64,000 bases of DNA from an uncultured Roseobacter sp. (GTDB lineage Bacteria; Pseudomonadota; Alphaproteobacteria; Rhodobacterales; Rhodobacteraceae). Position numbers and translations under genes: made by a program. The stretch's first letter is position 1; every line of letters starts with the position of its first letter. The DNA lies in contig NZ_CANKYM010000002.1 of NCBI RefSeq assembly GCF_947488185.1, positions 62,001-126,000 of the forward strand, given 5' to 3'. Under the pieces are notes generated by a model that saw nothing but the letters and a program-made list of their open reading frames with translations, ran no database searches and was not told where the DNA came from. Shown here in pieces: positions 8,838 through 16,284 of the stretch.

Positions 8838-9147
8838 CAAAATAAATATAAATTCTTGTTTTTATTTGTTAAATTGTGTTTATTTTGTATTTTATCCACC
8901 TTTTCGACCACCTCGACCCCTTTGCATGCTCTCTCAAAATTTTTCGATGCGCGCTGGGAGTATGGGCCCCGGACTGATCAATGAAACAATCCGAGATAGT
9001 TACATCGCCCAAGATTCGACGGCTTCTGATCTTCGCTGCGCCGGTCACGAACGGCAGCAGAGCGCAGTAAACCGGACACTGCAAAATTGCAAAGTTGGGA
9101 CGGTTTCCCAATCTAGTCCGGCCCGAACCGGACCTTCATCATGACCA
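8838..9147. other. Gene-free stretch between att site and IS region
   Basis: An A+T-rich tract (8838-8900) follows the att site and may terminate transcription. Further on are short inverted repeats, for example GTCCGG and CCGGAC at 9116-9133. No convincing open frame was found on either strand. Confidence 0.5.
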
Positions 9148-9341
9148 CGGGTGCTGCAAAGCAGCTTCCCCGAAGCAGACGTTGATACTCAGCGCAGCTA
9201 TCAGCTTCACATGGTGAACACGAACGTCACCCCGTCGACCTACAACGTGCGGCTTGTCGGACTGCGGTTCTTCTTCGAGACGACCTGCAAGCGCCCCGAG
9301 ATGAAGGAATGCTTGTGACCCAGCCCCTTGATCCGGGCCGT

Positions 9342-10211
9342 CTAGGTGTAGAATCCGTTCCTGTTTCTTTCTGTTGATTGGGTTGTGGTCAAGGCCTGCT
9401 GATCGGAGCCCTTGCGGAGCTCAAGCGAGGCAGGCCGGGTGCTGCGGTTGAGGTTGGCGTAGACAGTCGGAGCCAGCCCGCCAAGCGATGTATGTGGTCT
9501 TTGCGTGTTGTAATCGATCCTCCAGTTTTCGATGATCTTCCGTGCTTCAGCGAGATTGCCAAAGATGTGTTTGTTCAAGCATTCATCTCGCAATCGGCCA
9601 TTGAAGCTTTCCACAAATGCGTTTTGCATTGGCTTGCCAGGCGCGATGTAATGCCAACCAACGCCGGTTTCCTGGCACCACCTCAGCACTGCGTGAGATG
9701 TCATTTCCGTCCCGTTATCTGAGACGATCATATCGGGCTGGCCGCGTCTGTGGATCAGATCATCCAGTTCGCGGGTCATCCGCGCTCCTGACAACGAACG
9801 ATCCACGACAGTTGCCAAGGCTTCGCGTGTGCAATCATCCACGATGCATAGAACACGGAACCGCTGACCATACTCAAAGGCGTCCGACACGAAGTCCAGT
9901 GACCAGCGTTGGTTGGCGCGATCCGGCACAAGAATGGGCCTGCGTGTGCCTAAAGCCCGCTTTCGCGACCGTCTTCGGCGCACTGCCAACCTGTCTTCGC
10001 GGTAAAGCCGGAACAATTTCTTGTGGTTCACTTCAAACCCCTCTCTGGCAAGCAAGATGCCCAAACGACGATACCCGAACCGGCGTCGTTCATTCGCCAA
10101 TTCGCGCAGCCGCTTACGCAGAGCATCATCGCCCCGATCCTGCTTTTGATACTGAAAGACAGACCTGTGCAGATCAGCCAATTCGCACGCCCGACGCTCA
10201 CTGAGAGCCAT
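9342..10211 (-). CDS. IS3-family transposase OrfB (DDE integrase core)
   Basis: A 289-aa rve-type transposase. The DDE core is visible in [17 protein letters not shown] and [14 protein letters not shown] [15 protein letters not shown], and the HTH_21-type [14 protein letters not shown] segment precedes it. Normally OrfB is made as an OrfAB fusion by -1 slippage at the A6 run near the end of orfA (about 10260). Here the slipped frame reads [19 protein letters not shown] and then stops, because about one extra base separates it from [15 protein letters not shown]. OrfB might still start at its own ATG (10211), but the fusion seems broken, so activity is doubtful. Confidence 0.85.
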   Translation of the reverse strand: MALSERRACELADLHRSVFQYQKQDRGDDALRKRLRELANERRRFGYRRLGILLAREGFEVNHKKLFRLYREDRLAVRRRRSRKRALGTRRPILVPDRANQRWSLDFVSDAFEYGQRFRVLCIVDDCTREALATVVDRSLSGARMTRELDDLIHRRGQPDMIVSDNGTEMTSHAVLRWCQETGVGWHYIAPGKPMQNAFVESFNGRLRDECLNKHIFGNLAEARKIIENWRIDYNTQRPHTSLGGLAPTVYANLNRSTRPASLELRKGSDQQALTTTQSTERNRNGFYT

Positions 10212-10256
10212 GCCGATCCATCACGTCCGACACAACCCTGCGCTTCACATCAGGCG

Positions 10257-10520
10257 TCAGTAATTTTTTGTGGCGAGATCCTTAAGCGCGGCGTTGTCCA
10301 GCATCGCATCTGCAAGCATCCGCTTCAGACGATTGTTCTCGTCCTCAAGCACCCGCAGCTTCTTTGCGTCAGACACATTCATCCCGCCAAACTTGGCCTT
10401 GTACTTGTAAAATGTCGCGTCGCTGATCCCGTACTTCCGGCACAGTTCCTGCGCATTCACACCAGCCTCGTACTCTTTGATCATCCCAATGATCTGCTCA
10501 TCACTAAATCTGCGTTTCAT
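10257..10520 (-). CDS. IS3-family OrfA (HTH protein)
   Basis: An 87-aa protein: an HTH_8-type N-terminus (RRFSDEQIIGMIKEYEAG, then ELCRKYGISDATFYKYK) followed by a leucine-rich coiled coil (LRVLEDENNRLKRMLADAML). It binds the IS ends and multimerises. ATG at 10520 is used because MKRRFSDEQ is the usual start; the frame to 10553 runs toward the inverted repeat. The frame ends in a slippery run of six A, the usual site for making OrfAB. Confidence 0.88.
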   Translation of the reverse strand: MKRRFSDEQIIGMIKEYEAGVNAQELCRKYGISDATFYKYKAKFGGMNVSDAKKLRVLEDENNRLKRMLADAMLDNAALKDLATKNY

Positions 10521-10975
10521 AGTCCATCCTTTGCTTGGACAGATTACTAGCACCTCAGTGGCCTGATTTCAGGGGGCTGGGTCACTTGCATTTCCGCACG
10601 GAGCCGCGCAAGCTGCCCGCGGTGTTCAGCGCCGAAGAGGTGTTCGAGCTGTTGAAGGTCGCGCCAGGGCCGGGGCTGAAGTACCGGGCGGCACTCAGCA
10701 TCTCGTACTGCACGGGGCTCCGAGCGTCTGAGGTCTGCAACCTCAAGGTCAGCGATATCGACAGCGACCGGATGCTGATCCATGTTGAACATGGAAAGGG
10801 TGGCAAGGACCGCAAGGTGATGCTGTCACCCGGATTGCTGGACCTTCTGCGCGACTATTGGCGCGAGGCGCGGCCTGACGGGTGGTTGTTTCCTGGCAAA
10901 CCGAACACCTCCCAGAAATCAGGCCGCATGACGAAACGCCCATCTCCTGCCTGTCCTCCGATCCGACGCTCATGA

Positions 10976-11400
10976 TGTCGGGCAGAGATGACCTTTGGCT
11001 CGAAACCATGCACGGAGCATGAGCAGATGAGAACCAACGGCGCAAAACACGCCAAATCCCCAACCGGTACGCCAAAGGTCGTCCAGCTTATCGACCAGAT
11101 TTGCCAGGCTCAGCGAAACTCAAGCCAAAATCAACGGCAGATGCTCGTGCTTTCCCCATAGAACAGCGCAAGCACCCCGCGGCTTCCACCTTGTCAGATT
11201 TGTCAACGCGGGCCATCCCGCCAAGACCAACCTAACCACCTGGCCCGCATAAAAAAATCTTAGACAAAGCAAACTTTAATCGCACATGCGCTAATGACTG
11301 CTTGTGACAGTCTTATCTGCGCAAAAGCGAAGCTCACCAAAGCCCCGCCTCATGCGATAAGCGTAAGCTTTGGGTGCTTGGAGTGTGCAAATCTCAAAAC
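10976..11400. other. Gene-free stretch
   Basis: No supported gene on either strand. The sequence becomes A+T-rich around 11245-11300, just before the 3' end of the MarR gene. It is probably decayed sequence left next to the recombinase remnant. Confidence 0.45.
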
Positions 11401-11844
11401 TCAATGAGACGAAAATTCGGCGAGCAATGCGGATTGAACTTTGTGGAACGCGGCGATTTCAGCGTTTGTAAAACGTTCGGCAAAGGCGCATATCTGAGCG
11501 ACCTCACGAGCACGGATGCTTTCAATAATCGGACGACTTCTCTGTGTCAGTTTGTAATACTTTGAGCTTTTGTGACTTGGGTTCGGTTCACTATCAACGA
11601 GGCCCAGGTTTTCCATTTCCTTTAATTCGCGACCAACAAATTGACGTTTCACGTCCAGATACCGAGTGATCTCCGGTGCGGTGGCTTTCCCAACGCCGAA
11701 CAACACTTCCAAAATTGCGCGCTGCCCCACGCTAATACCCGTACCTTTCAAATCTGCTTCCACGCGCGCCGTGATGTATCTCAGCAAGGGGCGGGTCATC
11801 TGTATTCCCGCATAAAGTTTCTCTTGTGATGTCTGTTTGGTCAC
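11401..11844 (-). CDS. MarR-family transcriptional regulator
   Basis: A 147-aa winged-helix protein: ISVGQRAILEVLF (helix 2), KATAPEITRYLDVKRQFVGR (HTH) and LVDSEPNPSHKSSKYYKLT (wing), as in MarR repressors. The frame extends to an ATG at 11925, but that ATG lies inside a palindrome. The GTG at 11844 has AAGGA 8 bases upstream and gives a normal MarR N-terminus, so it is preferred. It diverges from the VPLPA-sorted gene at 12005, and two identical-type palindromes fill the space between. Likely autorepressor and regulator of the surface-protein genes. Confidence 0.85.
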   Translation of the reverse strand: MTKQTSQEKLYAGIQMTRPLLRYITARVEADLKGTGISVGQRAILEVLFGVGKATAPEITRYLDVKRQFVGRELKEMENLGLVDSEPNPSHKSSKYYKLTQRSRPIIESIRAREVAQICAFAERFTNAEIAAFHKVQSALLAEFSSH

Positions 11845-11908
11845 TGTGAACGTCCTTACCAATTTTTCGCAGGTTGCAGGTTGTTCAGGGGTAACGCAAG
11901 CACATCCA

Positions 11909-11923
11909 GTCAACTCAGTTGAC
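11909..11923. promoter_or_regulatory. Palindromic operator 1 (MarR)
   Basis: GTCAACTCAGTTGAC, inverted repeat GTCAACT/AGTTGAC around a central C. It lies 65 bases upstream of the preferred MarR start. Typical size and symmetry for a MarR dimer site. Confidence 0.7.
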
Positions 11924-11946
11924 ATTCAATGGGGAATCACCTAATT

Positions 11947-11961
11947 GTCAACTCAATTGAC
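11947..11961. promoter_or_regulatory. Palindromic operator 2 (MarR)
   Basis: GTCAACTCAATTGAC, differing from operator 1 at one base, with centres 38 bp apart. It lies 44 bases before the ATG of the divergent gene at 12005, so one regulator could control both directions. Confidence 0.7.
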
Positions 11962-12004
11962 GTATTTGAAATGAATACTCAGAAAACAAAAAAGAGAGTA
12001 GACC

Positions 12005-12736
12005 ATGAATTTTTGTGCGATTGCAGCAGCATTTATTGCTGCTTCCTCGAGCGCCGCTTCGGCAAGTACCATTACCGAAATTACTGATGCTGGCCGGTCC
12101 ATGGCGACCGCGTTCGACGTTACCGATGGCACCACTGCGGTAAGTGGAAGCCTCATCAACACATCAATCTCGGATGTCGACCTTTATAGTTTCCGGCTGC
12201 GTGAAGCGACCCGGCTGACGGTTCGTGTGTTGTCGACAGCGTTTGATGCCAACCTTCTTTGGTTCAATGACCGTGGTCAGGGACTGGCGGGAGACGATGA
12301 TATTGAAAGCAGTTGCGACAACTACACAAACCTGACGGTTGGTGACTCGTGTCTCTCGTTGGATCTGTTGGCAGGCACTTACTTTGTCGGTGTTGGTGAC
12401 AACAATACCGGGGCCTTTGAAACAGCCGCTGACGCCGCCACTGGGCGGAATGAAATTTTCGACAACGACGACGGAATACTTGCAGACCCGACGATCAGAA
12501 TTCTGAGCTTCATTGGCGACGAAAATGGCGATGTCCATTTGAACGACGAAGGGGACTATTTGCTCGACTTCAGCACAGCTGTCTACGCCGCCTCGGACCC
12601 TTCGGTTGTACCGCTCCCCGCGGGTTTGCCATTATTGCTCGCCGGTCTGGGCAGCCTGGGCGTTGTTCGGAGATTCAAAGCACGTGTGTCATTCAATCCG
12701 ACTATCCACACTTCGCAGGACTGGAAAGCAGCATGA
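12005..12736 (+). CDS. Secreted protein with VPLPA C-terminal sorting signal
   Basis: A 243-aa exported protein. An N-terminal signal peptide (AAAFIAASSSAASAS) is followed by a beta-rich domain (LYSFRLREATRLTVRVL, then LLAGTYFVGVGDN) resembling bacterial pre-peptidase C-terminal (PPC) domains. The C-terminus is VPLPAGLPLLLAGLGSLGVV then RR: the VPLPA-CTERM tripartite sorting signal (motif, transmembrane helix, basic tail) recognised by exosortase-type enzymes in Roseobacters. About 20 extra residues follow the RR. It overlaps the next gene by ATGA and faces the MarR operators. Likely cell-surface or biofilm matrix protein. Confidence 0.75.
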   Translation: MNFCAIAAAFIAASSSAASASTITEITDAGRSMATAFDVTDGTTAVSGSLINTSISDVDLYSFRLREATRLTVRVLSTAFDANLLWFNDRGQGLAGDDDIESSCDNYTNLTVGDSCLSLDLLAGTYFVGVGDNNTGAFETAADAATGRNEIFDNDDGILADPTIRILSFIGDENGDVHLNDEGDYLLDFSTAVYAASDPSVVPLPAGLPLLLAGLGSLGVVRRFKARVSFNPTIHTSQDWKAA

Positions 12737-13026
12737 AAACCCTCGTTATCAATGGGGCACTTTTTCTGCTCATCTGCGCAGCGGCTATTTCGGAAGCTCA
12801 AGACGCCGAGTTGGGCTCGGATGAACTCAACCTGATTGTAGACAGCTTTGAACGCGCTGGTTTTGATACCCGACCGCTTTCACCACAAGCGGATCGGCAG
12901 ATGCCGGGCAGCGATTACAACAATCTGGTCAACGAGAGCTTTCGGCGTGCCGGAATGGGTGGGTTTGCACATTTCGCTCCCTGCTCCCGGGAGCAGACCC
13001 CTACAACGCATCGCATTCCCTGCTGA
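12733..13026 (+). CDS. Small secreted hypothetical protein
   Basis: A 97-aa protein beginning with a signal peptide (MKTLVINGALFLLICAAAIS). It contains two copies of a short motif, LNLIVDSFERAGFDTRPLSP and YNNLVNESFRRAGMGGF, so it seems built from a repeated helix. Its ATG overlaps the stop of the VPLPA-sorted gene, so both are made together. The last about 15 residues (PCSREQTPTTHRIPC) look less conserved; a frameshift near the end is possible. No family recognised. Confidence 0.5.
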   Translation: MKTLVINGALFLLICAAAISEAQDAELGSDELNLIVDSFERAGFDTRPLSPQADRQMPGSDYNNLVNESFRRAGMGGFAHFAPCSREQTPTTHRIPC

Positions 13027-13056
13027 CGGCGTCACTTGACGTCCTGCGCATTTGAT

Positions 13057-13075
13057 CCGGGAAATGAATTCCCGG
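13057..13075. other. Hairpin after the small secreted protein gene
   Basis: CCGGGAA, five-base loop, TTCCCGG. No T tract follows, so it is not a classical rho-independent terminator; it may be an mRNA-end or processing hairpin. Confidence 0.4.
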
Positions 13076-13116
13076 TCGTGGCAGAGGAAACTCTTGCCGA
13101 AACACTACCAACCTAG

Positions 13117-13134
13117 GGGTTGCCAGAGCAACCC
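13117..13134. other. Hairpin upstream of the RTX-type gene
   Basis: GGGTTGC-CAGA-GCAACCC, a 7-bp stem with a tetraloop, 10 bases before the GTG start. It sits in the likely 5' leader and could affect translation, or end transcription from upstream. Confidence 0.4.
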
Positions 13135-13144
13135 TCATTAACAA

Positions 13145-14962
13145 GTGAAAGACTTAGATATGAAAGACTACACACTCAGAGGAACATCAGGACACGATTT
13201 TCTGCGTGCCTGGTTGCCAGGAAGTCATTACATTCACGCCGGGTCCGGCAACGATGAGATTGTCGGGAGCAATTACGGCGATCTGATCTACGGATATTAC
13301 GGGAATGACGTTATCTACACCGGTACAGGTGATGATACCGTCTACGGCGGCGGCGGAGACGATAACCTCGTTTTGTCCGCGGGCGATGATTACTTGCACG
13401 GCGGCACGGGGTCAGATTTCGTGTCCCTTGCCTATGCCGAAGATAGCGTGACGGCAGATCTGAATGCCGGATATGTCCGCTCGACCATTGGTGATCGCGC
13501 CAATATCGGCAACAACACGATCAACTACATCGAAAACGTTATCGGTTCGAAATACAAGGACGTCGTCTACGGCAACTCTTCGGCGAATGTTGTCTATGGT
13601 GGCGGCGGCAATGATCATATCCAACTGCGTGGCGGCAATGACAAAGCCTATGGTGGCGAAGGGCATGACACCTTCATCGAAGGTGCGGGAAATGATTTTT
13701 ACAGCGGTGGAGCGGGGTTCGACAAACTTATGCTCGACTACTATGATCCGGCCGATGGCAAAGGTGCCTGGCTCGATGTGACCAAGGGCACACTTCAATC
13801 CCGCGGTGGAGATCTGGACATCGGGTTCAACCGGTTCCAGGGCATCGAGCGGTTTGATCTGACGCATGGCGACGACATTGTGGATAGCTCGGACCACGTC
13901 CGGCAGATAATCAATCTTGAACGCGGTGATGACATGATCACGGCCGGATTCAACGATGTGATCAATGGCGGGCGTGGCAAAGACACGCTTAATCTGTTCA
14001 AGAACGGGGTCAAAATTGACCGGTACGAATTAAAGGAAGGCAAAGGGTACAACGGCGAAAAGGTACTCTTGGAATTCAAGAACTTCGAGGTCTTCCTCGG
14101 CTCTGAGTCCGCCGAAACCTTCAGAATTCCTTACAAGAATGACTTGACCGTTTATGCCAAAGGCGGAGACGACACACTCATAGCATCGGGTCAGAACCTT
14201 GTTCTGAGCGGCGATGACGGTAACGATACCGTCAGCCTGCATAACGCCAGCGGCAAGTTCTATGGCGGGAATGGACAAGACGAGTTTCACGTCTCCAACA
14301 CTTCCGGGGAAATTTACGGCGGTGCGGGGCATGATAAGGTTCATATCTCCAAGTCGGGAACGATGGACGAACTGATTTATGTCCAGGACGCAGAAGTTTT
14401 TCTGGAAGGTGACAGTTCTGGATATATGGTCTGGTTTGTTGACGATGCGGAAGACCTCTATCGCAGTACGGATACCGTCTATGTCAATGATGCTCTCGCG
14501 GTACACGGAACCGATCATGACGATACATTCATCGGTAATTCGCAATCAGACTACGGGATCAGTATCCGAGCTGGCGATGGCAATGACGAGATTTTTGGCA
14601 GCAACAAAGTTGATCGTATCGAGGGCGAAGGTGGCGATGATTTACTCTCAGGTGGAGCGGGTGCCGACATCTTTGTCTTCAACGGCAACAAAGGTGCCTT
14701 CGGTGATGACAACATCATCGACATCACGTTGAGCACGAACGAGAAGTACGCGGATGATCTTTTGTTTATCGACGTACATCGGGTCGGTTCGGGCGGCCTA
14801 TACGATTCGTTTGATGATTTCGATACAAATGGTGATGGGTTTGTCACTGCCGCCGACGACGACATCGCGCAGGTCGGTGCTGATCTGGTCATGAGCTTTG
14901 CCGAGGGGTCGGTCACAATCGAGGGCATTAATGTTTTGTCGGAAGAAAACTTCTTTTTTTAG
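13145..14962 (+). CDS. Hemolysin-type calcium-binding (RTX) repeat protein
   Basis: A 605-aa acidic protein with many GGXGXDXUX-type nonapeptides, for example GSGNDEIVG, GTGDDTVYGGGGDDNL, GGAGHDKVHI and GEGGDDLLSGGAGADIF. These fold into calcium-loaded beta rolls and mark type I secretion. There is no N-terminal signal peptide; the signal should lie in the last about 50 residues (SVTIEGINVLSEENFFF). An EF-hand-like DTNGDGFVTAADDD precedes it. No catalytic domain is seen, so a surface-layer, adhesin or matrix role is likelier than a toxin. GTG at 13145 or ATG at 13160 may be the start. ABC/MFP/TolC secretion genes are not in the window. Confidence 0.88.
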   Translation: MKDLDMKDYTLRGTSGHDFLRAWLPGSHYIHAGSGNDEIVGSNYGDLIYGYYGNDVIYTGTGDDTVYGGGGDDNLVLSAGDDYLHGGTGSDFVSLAYAEDSVTADLNAGYVRSTIGDRANIGNNTINYIENVIGSKYKDVVYGNSSANVVYGGGGNDHIQLRGGNDKAYGGEGHDTFIEGAGNDFYSGGAGFDKLMLDYYDPADGKGAWLDVTKGTLQSRGGDLDIGFNRFQGIERFDLTHGDDIVDSSDHVRQIINLERGDDMITAGFNDVINGGRGKDTLNLFKNGVKIDRYELKEGKGYNGEKVLLEFKNFEVFLGSESAETFRIPYKNDLTVYAKGGDDTLIASGQNLVLSGDDGNDTVSLHNASGKFYGGNGQDEFHVSNTSGEIYGGAGHDKVHISKSGTMDELIYVQDAEVFLEGDSSGYMVWFVDDAEDLYRSTDTVYVNDALAVHGTDHDDTFIGNSQSDYGISIRAGDGNDEIFGSNKVDRIEGEGGDDLLSGGAGADIFVFNGNKGAFGDDNIIDITLSTNEKYADDLLFIDVHRVGSGGLYDSFDDFDTNGDGFVTAADDDIAQVGADLVMSFAEGSVTIEGINVLSEENFFF

Positions 14963-15146
14963 AGGTCCGCGGGAAGTAGCTCGAAACCCTCATCGCCGTC
15001 CCACGATCAGAAACAAAGCTTAGAGATAGCGAACGGCCCGCCATCTCGGGCTGCCAATTCAAATGGTTTCATGGCGTAAAGAGTTTGCTTGTTTTTACCC
15101 CACCCCATCCCAGTCACCACTAACACCTAACGAAAGGGCCCGTTCC

Positions 15147-15482
15147 ATGACCCGAAGTTTCCGAAGCCTGATCGAACGGCAAATCCAAAAAGCGCGATTG
15201 CAGGGCCAATTGGACAACCTTGAAGGCGAGGGAAAACCCTTGCCTGACAGAACAGCGGAAACGCAAACAGACGCCGCAGAAGCCGCAGGTTTCCGTATCA
15301 TGGCTCAGGCAGGTGTGCTGCCGCAGGAAATCGAGTTAAAAAAAGAGATCGACTCACTTTACAAAAGCCTTCAGACGACTGACATCGAAGAAGAGCGAAA
15401 AGCAATTACGACTAAGATCTCTCGACTGGATCTTCGCTACAACATTGCCCGCGAAGCACGTCAAAAATTTATGAGACACTAG
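15147..15482 (+). CDS. DUF1992 (DnaJ-homologue subfamily C member 28-like) protein
   Basis: A 111-aa helical protein. SLIERQIQKARLQGQLDNLEGEGKPL fits the conserved core of DUF1992 (F-x-x-L-x-E-x-x-I-x-x-A-x-x-x-G-x-F-x-x-L-x-G-x-G-x-P-L). Bacterial members are small cytoplasmic proteins without a J domain, of unknown role. ATG at 15147 with GAAAGG 9 bases upstream is preferred over a longer frame from 15063. The gene stands alone on the plus strand. Confidence 0.8.
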   Translation: MTRSFRSLIERQIQKARLQGQLDNLEGEGKPLPDRTAETQTDAAEAAGFRIMAQAGVLPQEIELKKEIDSLYKSLQTTDIEEERKAITTKISRLDLRYNIAREARQKFMRH

Positions 15483-15709
15483 CTGGCAGCGCATTCCTAG
15501 TGTGGAACTCAAGTCGCCATTTTGGGAGGTATTTGCAGAGCATCCGACGTCGGGTTCCGAGATGAGATTTTATCCACGCTAGAACCACGCAATACTATTT
15601 GAAACGGCCCATTGCGGACTTCCAGTACTTGGTCAATCGCTGCAACGCAGCTACCTCAATCCTGCCGTTAATTCGTAGCCAGACATTGAGCCCAGTACAT
15701 GTCTGACAG

Positions 15710-16048
15710 CTATCTATCAAACCGCCCTTTTGGTTTTCCCAGGCGAGGAGGAAGGGATCGCAGCTTGTGCTTGGTCTTTGGTTTAGGCTCTTTCGGCCGG
15801 TTGGCCTCTATCTCTCGCCGGCCTAGTTCGGTGATCCGATAGCCAAGAGTTCCGAACCATTTGTTGATACCAGCCTCAATCATCCTCCAACCTTCAAGAT
15901 CCGAAAGCGTTTTATCACCAATACCGGGCGATAACTTGTTGCGAAGCACAAAAATCAATTCCCCGCCGCTTCGAGAGTCTTCGTAATCGCATTCTTCGCG
16001 TAGCTTTCGGAGAGCATCGAAGTGCAGCTTGGTAAGTTCGCAGTTCAT
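15710..16048 (-). CDS. Hypothetical protein, possible winged helix
   Basis: A 112-aa basic protein. The middle (WFGTLGYRITELGRREIEAN) looks like the last helix and wing of a winged-helix domain, and the C-terminus is Lys/Arg/Pro-rich. Start chosen at MNCELTKLHF (16048) because a GGAG lies directly before it; the frame continues to 16117. It sits alone, 236 bases downstream of the HEPN-type gene on the same strand. No family recognised. Confidence 0.45.
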   Translation of the reverse strand: MNCELTKLHFDALRKLREECDYEDSRSGGELIFVLRNKLSPGIGDKTLSDLEGWRMIEAGINKWFGTLGYRITELGRREIEANRPKEPKPKTKHKLRSLPPRLGKPKGRFDR

Positions 16049-16284
16049 CTCCAAACTCGCTTTTTTTGAAACTGGATTTTGCAGGACCAACGTTAATGGA
16101 GCGCAGGCATACCGCAACCTCCCTAAATTTAGGTGATGTTCTCAATCATCGTTCGACCCTTACCGGACGTTGGCTGAACCTTCGGGTTAAAGCGCCCGCA
16201 GCCCGCATAGCCGGCATTCTCTGCAGTTGCGCGATCTGGAGATATTCGAACTCACGGTCTGCGGACAATCGTAGCTGCGCAGAG

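Larger units (their letters stand above)
9316..10584 (-). mobile_element. IS3-family (IS407-type) insertion sequence, 1269 bp
   Basis: The ends are imperfect inverted repeats: TGACCCAGCCCCTTGATCC at the left and, read inward from the right, TGACCCAGCCCCCTGAAATC. The 4-bp duplication CTTG lies at 9312-9315 and 10585-10588. Two minus-strand frames encode the HTH protein OrfA and the DDE transposase OrfB. Size, 4-bp duplication and OrfA type fit the IS407 subgroup. The matching duplication and intact ends show a direct insertion without later rearrangement. Confidence 0.9.
9148..10975 (+). pseudogene. Tyrosine recombinase remnant interrupted by an IS
   Basis: Before the IS the plus strand encodes SYQLHMVNTNVTPSTYNV and LRFFFETTCKRPEMKECL. 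After it come HFRTEPRKLPAVFSAEEV, then TGLRASEVCNLKVSDID, the box I region with its catalytic Arg. Removing 9316-10584 plus one CTTG copy joins both halves in frame through TGC-TTG-CAT, so the IS interrupted one gene. The N-terminus is lost (in-frame TGA near 9142) and the sequence diverges after WLFPGKPNT, so the catalytic HxxR and Tyr are absent. It resembles XerC/D-like recombinases found in transposons. It was dead or truncated independently of the IS insertion. Confidence 0.8.

Noticed and set aside
8543..8911. Minus-strand frames over the tRNA-Phe fragment (containing GIEPPTRGFSIF)
   Set aside because: This peptide is the reverse complement of tRNA-Phe sequence, a well-known source of false protein predictions.
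9617..10204. 195-codon plus-strand frame within the IS
   Set aside because: It is the antisense shadow of the transposase OrfB, which has clear DDE motifs on the minus strand.
10535..10975. Stand-alone integrase gene starting inside the IS end
   Set aside because: Its first codons come from the IS terminus; the real gene is split by the IS and truncated, so it is annotated as a pseudogene.
13057..13075. Terminator after the small secreted protein gene
   Set aside because: The hairpin is real, but no T tract follows, so it is listed only as a hairpin.
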